A stretch of DNA of 64,000 bases from RHKX01 sp041393495. GTDB lineage: Bacteria; Actinomycetota; Thermoleophilia; Solirubrobacterales; 70-9. The notes under the pieces are model-generated. The model did no database searches. It was not told the origin of the DNA and saw only the letters and a program-made list of their open reading frames with translations. The stretch lies in NCBI GenBank assembly GCA_041393495.1, contig JAWKKA010000006.1, positions 62,001-126,000 on the forward strand, written 5' to 3'. Positions 57,702 to 64,000 of the stretch are shown in pieces. Made by a program: the position numbers and the translations under genes. Position 1 is the first letter of the stretch. Every line of letters starts with the position of its first letter.

Positions 57702-58322
57702 TCAGGGCCCGCGCGAGAGCCCGTCGAGCATGCGGTCGAGCGTCCGCTCGGCTGCCTCGCGGGCCGGCCGCGGGTCCGCCGCGGCGGCGACCTGAAGCCC
57801 CGCCTCGACGAGCGCCGCGAGATAGATCGACGCGACGACCGCGGCATCGTCGGCCGCCATCTCGCCGCCCTCCATCGCTGCCGCGATCGTCGCCCGGATC
57901 GCCCCGATTCCGCGATCGGCGGCGAGCTGCTGCCAGCGGTCGGCGCCGAGCACCTCGCGTGACTGGCGGAGGTTGATCTGCACCCAGTCGCTCGGCTGCT
58001 CGCACTCCCGCAGGTAGGCGCGACTACCCGAGCGCAACGCCGCGATCGGCGACGAGGCGCGTGTCGCCGCGGCGGCCAGCCGGCCGATCAACTCGTCCTC
58101 GAGCTCGACGTAGAGCTGCTCGAAGAGCTCGCGCTTGCCATCGAAGTGGTGGTACATCGCGCCGCGGCTGACCCCGGCGCGCTCGATGATCATCGCCGTC
58201 GAGACCTCGTCGTAGCCGTGCCCGGCGAAGAGCTCGCGTGCGGCATCGAGGATCGCGGCCCGTGCCCCGGTGCTCGGGCGGCCGGGACGGGCCAGCGGAT
58301 CTGCGTTGACATCCGCAGCCAT
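57702..58322 (-). CDS. TetR-family repressor, divergent to the DUF4242 gene
   Basis: This 206-residue protein starts at ATG 58322. The HTH is complete (ARELFAGHGYDEVSTAMIIERAGVSRGAMYHHFDGKRELFEQL, about residues 27-69) and the helical effector domain follows. It is divergently transcribed from the DUF4242 gene. The 60-base gap between the two starts contains a perfect inverted repeat over a strong promoter for that gene, so it very probably represses its neighbour and perhaps itself. The ligand is unknown. Confidence 0.93.
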   Translation of the reverse strand: MAADVNADPLARPGRPSTGARAAILDAARELFAGHGYDEVSTAMIIERAGVSRGAMYHHFDGKRELFEQLYVELEDELIGRLAAAATRASSPIAALRSGSRAYLRECEQPSDWVQINLRQSREVLGADRWQQLAADRGIGAIRATIAAAMEGGEMAADDAAVVASIYLAALVEAGLQVAAAADPRPAREAAERTLDRMLDGLSRGP

Positions 58323-58334
58323 CTCGACTATAGA
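58306..58334 (+). promoter_or_regulatory. Consensus-like promoter of the DUF4242 gene
   Basis: TTGACA at 58306-58311 is a perfect -35 hexamer; 17 bases later TATAGA at 58329-58334 is a near-perfect -10. Such boxes are rare in this GC-rich window. The -35 box lies inside the first codons of the TetR gene. Transcription would start near 58341, inside the operator. Confidence 0.8.
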
Positions 58335-58356
58335 TTACCGACAGGCAGTCGGTAAT
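58334..58356. promoter_or_regulatory. TetR operator
   Basis: Perfect 9-base arms ATTACCGAC (58334-58342) and GTCGGTAAT (58348-58356) flank AGGCA. It starts at the last base of the -10 box and covers the expected transcription start, so binding would block the promoter. A second palindrome, GGTAATTACC (58351-58360), overlaps its right arm. Confidence 0.8.
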
Positions 58357-58382
58357 TACCGGCGAGAAACGGAGGGGTGACA

Positions 58383-58676
58383 ATGAACCTGTACATGATC
58401 AGGCGTCGCGAGGCATGGTCCACGCCGGCAGAGCTGGAGCAGGCCGCGGCCCGCTCGAGCGAGGTCGCGTCGTCCGAGTTCCCGAACTCGGTCAGCTGGA
58501 TCCGCAGCTACGTCATCGAAGAGACCGACGGCGGGCTCGGCACGGTCTGCATCTACCAGGCGAGCGATCCCGACACCGTGCGCGCGCACGCGGATCGGGT
58601 CGGCATGCCCGCCGACGAGGTGCTGCCGATCGCCGACACCGTCATCGTCCGCCCCGATCCGGTGGCCGCGGCCTGA
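58383..58676 (+). CDS. DUF4242-family small protein
   Basis: From ATG at 58383, five bases after GGAGGGG, the protein is 97 residues. It has the compact ferredoxin-like alpha-beta pattern of DUF4242: YMIRRREAWSTPAELEQAAARS, then WIRSYVIEETDGGLGTVCIYQASDPDTVRAHADRVGMPADEV. At least one family member binds nickel, but most are uncharacterised. Control by the divergent TetR through a strong promoter suggests an inducible stress or detoxification function. A GTG at 58377 is an alternative start two codons earlier. Confidence 0.88.
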   Translation: MNLYMIRRREAWSTPAELEQAAARSSEVASSEFPNSVSWIRSYVIEETDGGLGTVCIYQASDPDTVRAHADRVGMPADEVLPIADTVIVRPDPVAAA

Positions 58677-58686
58677 GTCGCGAGCC

Positions 58687-58776
58687 GGCCGGCGGCGCGG
58701 GGCGGCTCGTGGCCTGAGCGGAAGCGGCCGGCGGAGCGGGCGGGCCTCGGCCGGCGGCGGGGGTCGGCTCGTGGCC
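58687..58776. repeat. GC-rich direct repeat downstream of the DUF4242 gene
   Basis: A 28-base block occurs at 58687-58714 and 58749-58776, both ending GGCTCGTGGCC with a diverged middle part. The GTGGCC...CTGA ends echo the last codons of the DUF4242 gene (GTGGCCGCGGCCTGA), suggesting descent from the gene end. Confidence 0.65.
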
Positions 58777-58785
58777 GGCCCGCCC

Positions 58786-59999
58786 TCAGCCCATCGCCGC
58801 CCGGAGGTTGTCGTCGATCGAGGCGAGGAACTCCTGGGTGGTCTGCCACTCCTGATCGGGTCCGATCAGCAGCGCCAGGTCCTTGGTCATCCTGCCGCTC
58901 TCGACGGTTTCGACGCAGACGCGCTCGAGCGTCCCGGCGAACCGCTGAACCTCGGGAGTGCCGTCGATCCGCCCCCGGGCGCCGAGCGCCCGCGTCCAGG
59001 CGAAGATCGAGGCGATCGGGTTGGTCGAGGTCGGGTTGCCCTTCTGGTGCTCGCGGTAGTGGCGGGTGACGGTCCCGTGGGCGGCCTCGGCCTCGACGGT
59101 CTTGCCGTCGGGGCTCATCAGCACGCTGGTCATCAGGCCGAGCGAGCCGAAGCCCTGGGCGACCGTGTCGGACTGGACGTCGCCGTCGTAGTTCTTGCAG
59201 GCCCACACGTAGCCGCCCTCCCACTTCAGCGCCGCGGCCACCATGTCATCGATCAGGCGGTGCTCGTAGCTGATCCCGGCGGCCTCGAAATCGTCCTCGA
59301 ACTCGTCGTCGAAGACCTCCTGGAAGGGTCCTTGAACCGCCCGTCGTACTTCTTGAGGATCGTGTTCTTCGTCGACAGGTAGACCGGGTAGCCGCGGTCG
59401 AGCCCATACCGCAGCGACGCCCGCGCGAAGTCGCGGATCGAGTCGTCGAGGTTGTACATGGCCATCGCGATCCCGCTCGCGGGGAAGTCGAAGACGTCGA
59501 TCTCGATCGGCTCGCCCGCGTCGGCCGGCGTCCAGGTCAGCGTCAGCCTGCCGGCGCCCGGGATCAGCGCGTCCTCGGCCCGGTACTGGTCGCCGAAGGC
59601 GTGACGGCCGATCACGATCGGCTTCGTCCAGCCCGGCACCAGCCGCGGCACGTTCGAGATCACGATCGGCTCGCGGAAGATGACCCCGCCGAGGATGTTG
59701 CGGATCGTCCCGTTCGGCGAGCGGTACATCTCCTTGAGGCCGAACTCCTCGACGCGCGCCTCGTCGGGAGTGATCGTCGCGCACTTGACGCCGACGCCGC
59801 GCTCCTTGATCGCGTTCGCGGCGTCGATCGTGATCTGGTCGCGCGTCGCGTCGCGGTTCTCGATCCCGAGGTCGTAGTACTCGAGATCGACGTCGAGGTA
59901 GGGAAGGATCAGCTGCTCCTTGATGAACGACCAGATGATCCGCGTCATCTCGTCGCCGTCGAGCTCGACGATCGGGTTGGAGACCTTGATCTTCGCCAT
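58786..59999 (-). CDS. icd: NADP-dependent isocitrate dehydrogenase, with one apparent frameshift
   Basis: Two overlapping frames make one homodimer-type (eukaryote-like) isocitrate dehydrogenase of about 404 residues. The first frame (ATG 59999) has the N-terminal VELDGDEMTRIIW, the substrate loop YRSPNGTIRNILGG and YLSTKNTILKKYDGRFKD. One base is missing in the G run near 59326-59328, after which the second frame continues FQEVFDDEFEDDFE, GGYVWACKNYDGDVQSD and EAEAAHGTVTRHYR. Once joined nothing is missing. It oxidises isocitrate to 2-oxoglutarate with NADP+. The break looks like a consensus error. Confidence 0.93.
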
Positions 60000-60070
60000 C
60001 TGCTGGGGGTCCTTCCGGTCGGGGGCCGCCGGACCCTAGCGAGGGCGGGGTTTTGAGATAGTTCGTAACG

Positions 60071-61756
60071 ATGAGCACCGTCGAGAAGCAGACCGCGACG
60101 GGCCCCGGCGCCGCCGCCACCCACGCGGTCGTCAACCAGTCCGAGCCGCTCGCCGGCTACAACGTCTTCAGCGCCGACCGGGCGCTCGTCGAGGCCGTCG
60201 CCCGCGAGGGCGGCGACTTCGAGGTCGCGATGATCCGCGAGGTCGGCGGGATCGCCGGGCGGCCGGAGACGATCGAGCTCGGCCGGCTCGCCAACGAGCA
60301 CCCGCCCGAGCTCCGCAGCCACGACCGGTTCGGCAACCGGATCGACGAGGTCGAGTATCACCCCGCCTGGCACGAGGTGATGGCGATCCACGTCTCCCAC
60401 GGCCTCCACGCCCTGCCCTGGCGGCGCCCCGAGCCGGGCGCCCACGTCGCCCGGGCGGCCGCGTTCATGTGCCTCTCGCAGGCCGAGGCCGGCTCCGGCT
60501 GCCCGATCTCGATGACCTACTCGGTGATCCCGGCGCTGCGCAGCCAGCCCGATGTCGCCGCCGAGTGGGAGCCGCGCTTCACCTCGCTGGACTACGACCC
60601 GCGGTCGGTGCCGGCGCCGGACAAGGCCGGGGCGCTGGCGGGAATGGCGATGACCGAGAAGCAGGGCGGCTCCGACGTCCGCGCCAACACGACCGTCGCG
60701 GTGCCACTGAACGGCGGCGGGCCCGGGGCCGAGTACGAGGTGACCGGGCACAAGTGGTTCTGCTCGGCGCCGATGTGCGACGCGTTCCTGATCCTCGCCC
60801 AGGCCGAGGGAGGCCTCTCCTGCTTCCTGCTGCCGCGCTGGACCCCCGACGGCGAGCGCAACGGCTTTCAGATCGAGCAGCTCAAGGACAAGCTCGGCAA
60901 CCGCTCGAACGCGTCGAGCGAGGTCGAGCTGCGCGGCGCCTGGGCGCGGATGGTCGGCGAGGAGGGTCGCGGCGTCGCGACGATCATCGAGATGGTCAGC
61001 CACACCCGCCTGGACTGCACGCTCGGATCGACCGCGGGGATGCGCGCCGGCACCGCGCAGGCGATCTGGCACGCCGAGCACCGCTCGGCCTTCGGGAAGC
61101 TTCTCGTCGAACAGCCGCTGATGGCGAACGTCCTCGCCGACCTCGCGATCGAGTCCGAGGCGGCGACGGTCGCGAGCGTCTGGCTCGCCCGCCAGTTCGA
61201 CGAGGCACACGCCGGCGACGAGCGGGCGACGCTGATCCGGCGGATCGCCACCCCCGTGCTCAAGTACTGGACCTGCAAGCGCGCCCCCGAGCACGCCGCC
61301 GAGGCGCTCGAGTGCCTCGGCGGCAACGGCTACGTCGAGGACTCGGGGATGCCGCGGCTGTACCGCGAGGCGCCGGTGATGTCGGTCTGGGAGGGCTCGG
61401 GCAACGTCCAGGCGCTCGACGTGCTGCGGGCGATGGCCAGGGAGCTGGCCGTGCTCGAGCCGCTGCTCGACGAGATCGGCGCCGGCGCGGAGGCGGAGCC
61501 GCGGCTGCGCGCCGCCGCCGATTCGCTCGAGCGCGAGCTCGCCGACCCGGACCGGCTCGAGACGCGGGCGCGGCGGCTGGTCGAGCGGATCGCGCTGGCG
61601 CTACAGGGTTCGCTGCTCGTTCGCTACGGCGATCCCGCCGTCGCCGACGCGTTCTGCGCGACCCGGCTCGACCGCGACTGGGGCAACGTCTTCGGGACCC
61701 TGCCGGCGGGCGTCGGCACCGCGGCGATCATCGAGCGTCACGCCGTCCGGGTCTGA
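60071..61756 (+). CDS. Acyl-CoA dehydrogenase family protein, AidB-like
   Basis: This 561-residue flavoprotein starts at ATG 60071. It has the AidB-type N-terminal extension (NQSEPLAGYNVFSADRALVE), the FAD/substrate blocks CLSQAEAGSGCPISMTYS near 137 and MAMTEKQGGSDVRANTT near 194. The catalytic-base region is VWEGSGNVQALDVLR near 440, where the Glu of acyl-CoA dehydrogenases resides. AidB proteins bind DNA and respond to alkylation in some bacteria; others oxidise branched acyl-CoAs. The crotonase seven bases downstream suggests an acyl-CoA pathway. A short gap of 71 bases separates it from the divergent icd gene. Confidence 0.92.
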   Translation: MSTVEKQTATGPGAAATHAVVNQSEPLAGYNVFSADRALVEAVAREGGDFEVAMIREVGGIAGRPETIELGRLANEHPPELRSHDRFGNRIDEVEYHPAWHEVMAIHVSHGLHALPWRRPEPGAHVARAAAFMCLSQAEAGSGCPISMTYSVIPALRSQPDVAAEWEPRFTSLDYDPRSVPAPDKAGALAGMAMTEKQGGSDVRANTTVAVPLNGGGPGAEYEVTGHKWFCSAPMCDAFLILAQAEGGLSCFLLPRWTPDGERNGFQIEQLKDKLGNRSNASSEVELRGAWARMVGEEGRGVATIIEMVSHTRLDCTLGSTAGMRAGTAQAIWHAEHRSAFGKLLVEQPLMANVLADLAIESEAATVASVWLARQFDEAHAGDERATLIRRIATPVLKYWTCKRAPEHAAEALECLGGNGYVEDSGMPRLYREAPVMSVWEGSGNVQALDVLRAMARELAVLEPLLDEIGAGAEAEPRLRAAADSLERELADPDRLETRARRLVERIALALQGSLLVRYGDPAVADAFCATRLDRDWGNVFGTLPAGVGTAAIIERHAVRV

Positions 61757-61763
61757 GCCGGCG

Positions 61764-62588
61764 ATGGCCGCGGCGGACAACGGCGCCGGCGCGTCCCGAC
61801 ACCGGGTCGAGGTGACGATCGCCGACCACGTCGCCGAGGTCCGCCTCGACCGCCCCGAGGTGCACAACGCGCTCGACTTCGCGATGTTCGGGGCGATCGG
61901 CGCCGCGATCGACGAGCTCGCGGCGGACGCCTCCGTCCGCGCCGTCGTCCTCCACGGGGCCGGGCCGAGCTTCTGCCCGGCCTCGACCTCGCGAGCTTCG
62001 CCGCGAGCGGCCCCTCGATCGAGGAGATGTTCGCCCGCCGCGACGGCGAGGACGCGAACCTCGCCCAGCGCGTCTCCTACGGCTGGCAGGCTCCTGCCGG
62101 CCCCGGTGATCTGCGCCGTCCACGGCAACTGCCTCGGCGGCGGCGCCCAGATCGCGCTCGGCGCCGACATCCGCATCATCGCCCCCGACGCGACGCTCTC
62201 GATCCGTGAGGTCCACTGGGGCCTGATTCCCGACATGGGGATCACCCGCTCGCTGCCGCGCCTCGTCCGCTCCGACGTCGCCAAGGAGCTCGTACTGACG
62301 GCACGGATGCTCGACGGCGCCGAGGCGGCGCGACTCGGACTGGCGACGCGGGTCGGCGACGATCCGCTCGCCGCCGCTCGCGGGCTCGCGGCCGAGATCG
62401 CGGCCCGCTCCCCGGACGCGACCCGGCGCGCGAAAGCGCTGATCGAGCGGGCCTGGACGATGGCTCCGGCCGACTCGCTCGCGCTCGAGGAGGAGCTCCA
62501 GCGCGAGCTGCTCGGCACGGCGAGCCAGATGAAGGCCGTCGAGGCCGGGATGGGCGGGGATCCGGGCGAGTTCGACGACCCGGCCTGA
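61764..62588 (+). CDS. Enoyl-CoA hydratase/isomerase (crotonase), with two compensating indels
   Basis: The reading frame is open for 274 residues but the middle (about 74-111) is in the wrong frame. After GAGPSFC the crotonase sequence GLDLASFAASGPSIEEMFARRDGEDANLAQRVSYGWQ appears one frame over, and the original frame resumes at LLPAPVICAVHGNCLGGGAQIA. One base is missing near 61975-61978 and two are missing (or one extra) near 62090-62092. Corrected, it has both oxyanion-hole segments and a SIREVHWGLIPDMGITRSLPRL block, where Glu of REVHWG is a catalytic candidate. Neighbouring acyl-CoA dehydrogenase gives the pathway context. ATG or a nearby start is uncertain. Confidence 0.85.
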   Translation: MAAADNGAGASRHRVEVTIADHVAEVRLDRPEVHNALDFAMFGAIGAAIDELAADASVRAVVLHGAGPSFCPASTSRASPRAAPRSRRCSPAATARTRTSPSASPTAGRLLPAPVICAVHGNCLGGGAQIALGADIRIIAPDATLSIREVHWGLIPDMGITRSLPRLVRSDVAKELVLTARMLDGAEAARLGLATRVGDDPLAAARGLAAEIAARSPDATRRAKALIERAWTMAPADSLALEEELQRELLGTASQMKAVEAGMGGDPGEFDDPA

Positions 62589-62664
62589 CCCGGCCGCACT
62601 CCGCGGCGGCGGAGCATCGCGGAGACGGGGAGTCCCGGCCCGGGCCCCCGCATACACTTGACGT

Positions 62665-63828
62665 ATGCCCGAGCGCGGCCGCTACACGCTGTTGACGATC
62701 CGCGGGATCCCCGTCGGAGTCGACTGGACGTGGTTCTTCATCCTCTTCCTGATCATCTGGCTGCTCTCGGGCTTCTACCGCGACGTGCTCGGCAGCGCCC
62801 AGGACGCGTTCGAGCCCTACGCGCTCGCCGTCGCCAGCGCCTTCGGGTTCTTCGCCTCGATCCTGCTCCACGAGCTCGGCCACGCCGTGATCGCGATGCG
62901 CAACCGGATCGGGATCTCGCAGATCACGCTGTGGATGTTCGGCGGCATCGCCTCGCTCGACCGCGACCCGGACACAGCCGGGGCCGAGTTCCGGATCGCG
63001 GCGGCCGGACCGGCCGTGACGCTGCTGATCACGGCCGCCTGCATGGCGGCCGGGGCGGCGATCGATGGCGGTCGGTTCTGGGACGGCGCCAGCTTCGACG
63101 GGACCGCGACGATCTCGACCGGCGTCGCGGTGCTCGCCTGGCTCGCCAACATCAACGCGGCGATCCTCGTCTTCAACCTGCTGCCCGCTTTCCCCCTCGA
63201 CGGGGGCCGGATCGTCCGCTCGATCGCCTGGCGGGTGACCGGCGACCGCGACCGCGCGACGATCTTCGCGGCCCGGCTCGGCCAGGGCTTCGCCTACGCG
63301 TTCATCGCGATCGGCATCGTGCTTGCGATCAGCGGCTCGCTGTTCGCCGGCGTCTGGCTGGCGCTGATCGGCTGGATGCTCGGCGGCTCGGCCCGCGCGA
63401 CCGCCGACCGCAGCAAGCTGAACCGCAAGCTCGGCGGCCTCCGGGTCGCCGACGTGATGGACTCCGAGCCGGTCGCCATTCCGGCCGCGGCAACGGTCGA
63501 GGAGGCTCTCGACCAGTACTTCCTCCGCTACCGGTGGCCGTGGTTCCCCGTCGTCGACGCCGGCCAGCGCTTCGTCGGACTGCTCAACCGCGGCACCGCC
63601 GACGCGGTTCCGGAGACGAGCCGGGAAAGCCAGACCGTGGCCGAGATCATCGACCCGGGCGGGTCCGGCGATCAGACGGTCGACTCCGAGGAGCCGCTCG
63701 AGGAGCTGCTCGCCAACCTCGAGCTGCGGCGCCTCGGCGGGCTGGTGGCCATCGACGCCGACGGCCGCCTCGCCGGGGTGGTCACCCTGGAGCAGGTTGG
63801 TCGGGCGCTGCGAGACGCAGCAGCCTGA
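62665..63828 (+). CDS. Site-2 protease family (M50) zinc metalloprotease with C-terminal CBS-like region
   Basis: This 387-residue membrane protein starts at ATG 62665. It has the HELGH zinc motif near 72-76, the second ligand region NLLPAFPLDGGR near 172, and about six spans. After about 255 there are two CBS-type segments (VADVMDSEPVAIPAAATVEEALDQYF and VAEIIDPGG ... LAGVVTLEQVGRAL). Such SpoIVFB/Rv-type proteases cut transmembrane substrates; CBS domains may sense nucleotides. The last 47 bases overlap the end of the convergent VKOR-like gene. Confidence 0.93.
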   Translation: MPERGRYTLLTIRGIPVGVDWTWFFILFLIIWLLSGFYRDVLGSAQDAFEPYALAVASAFGFFASILLHELGHAVIAMRNRIGISQITLWMFGGIASLDRDPDTAGAEFRIAAAGPAVTLLITAACMAAGAAIDGGRFWDGASFDGTATISTGVAVLAWLANINAAILVFNLLPAFPLDGGRIVRSIAWRVTGDRDRATIFAARLGQGFAYAFIAIGIVLAISGSLFAGVWLALIGWMLGGSARATADRSKLNRKLGGLRVADVMDSEPVAIPAAATVEEALDQYFLRYRWPWFPVVDAGQRFVGLLNRGTADAVPETSRESQTVAEIIDPGGSGDQTVDSEEPLEELLANLELRRLGGLVAIDADGRLAGVVTLEQVGRALRDAAA

Positions 63829-64000
63829 CTGTCGCCGTCACCAGCAGCAGCGTCATCACCACGGCGCTCGCCACGCACCACTGGCAGATCGCGTCGATGA
63901 CGAACAGCTCCAGGTAGGTCAGGTAGAGGCTGAACGCGAACCCGGCCAGGGTCAGCATGAAGGTCAGCGCCCGACCGATCTCGCCGCCGACGAACAGCGA
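63782..64000 (-). CDS. VKOR-family protein (vitamin K epoxide reductase-like), C-terminus only
   Basis: The gene enters from the right edge on the minus strand; the last 72 codons are present. They read as two membrane spans with the redox motif CQWC in DAICQWCVASAVVM, preceded by YLTYLELFV, the hallmark of the fourth helix of VKOR proteins. Bacterial VKOR re-oxidises DsbA-like proteins and so drives disulfide formation outside the membrane. The stop at 63782-63784 lies inside the 3' end of the convergent protease gene. Several envelope proteins in this window (Mce subunits, the tandem secreted proteins) carry paired cysteines. Confidence 0.8.
   Translation of the reverse strand, partial: SLFVGGEIGRALTFMLTLAGFAFSLYLTYLELFVIDAICQWCVASAVVMTLLLVTATVRLLRLAAPDQPAPG

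Overview
The window is a chromosomal segment of a very GC-rich actinobacterium. By inference it is a member of the Thermoleophilia (Solirubrobacterales/Gaiellales-like). The basis is the near-universal G/C at third codon positions, frequent GTG starts, one- to four-base start/stop overlaps, and the gene order of the left half. I see no phage, transposon, CRISPR array, rRNA or replication origin. It reads as a metagenome-type contig, because several conserved genes are broken by single missing G/C bases.

Left part (1-30.7 kb), almost all minus strand: read right to left this is the classic actinobacterial housekeeping block. The order is ROK kinase, rsmI, a UvrD-like helicase, a MauE-like protein, metG, tatD, rsmA, ispE, a DedA-PAP2 fusion, a PucR-type regulator, tRNA-Gln on the other strand, glmU, prs, an MFS exporter, GDPD, rplY, pth, an enoyl-CoA hydratase, mfd, a parvulin chaperone, mazG, eno and an FtsB/DivIC protein. 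At the far left end are three tandem, overlapping sulfotransferase paralogues and the start of a glycosyltransferase, which look like a surface sulfoglycan or sulfolipid module.

Middle (30.7-49.2 kb): an LCP cell-wall ligase, an FmdB zinc ribbon, a twice-frameshifted glycyl-tRNA synthetase, a remnant of a DUF559-like gene and a proline-rich membrane protein. These are followed by an R2-like diiron/Mn-Fe oxidase fused to an SCP2 sterol-carrier domain and a DhlA-like haloalkane dehalogenase. Next come three tandem secreted proteins of unknown function, two of them nearly identical. A six-gene mce operon follows, with no yrbE/mlaE permease or ATPase nearby.

Right part (49.5-64 kb): a TetR regulator, a tail-anchored-looking protein, lon (frameshifted) with hsp20, an MBL-fold hydrolase, a small Cys-rich protein, a fatty-acid-hydroxylase family membrane protein and a winged-helix protein. 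Then come mdh, a TetR/DUF4242 divergent pair with a textbook promoter and operator, icd (frameshifted), an AidB-type acyl-CoA dehydrogenase, a crotonase (two indels), an M50 site-2 protease with CBS-like tail, and the C-terminus of a VKOR-like protein.

Two window-wide patterns stand out. First, indels sit in G/C runs of four conserved genes, most simply consensus errors. Second, many spacers are built of short GC-rich tandem duplications, several of which copy the 3' end and stop codon of the neighbouring gene.
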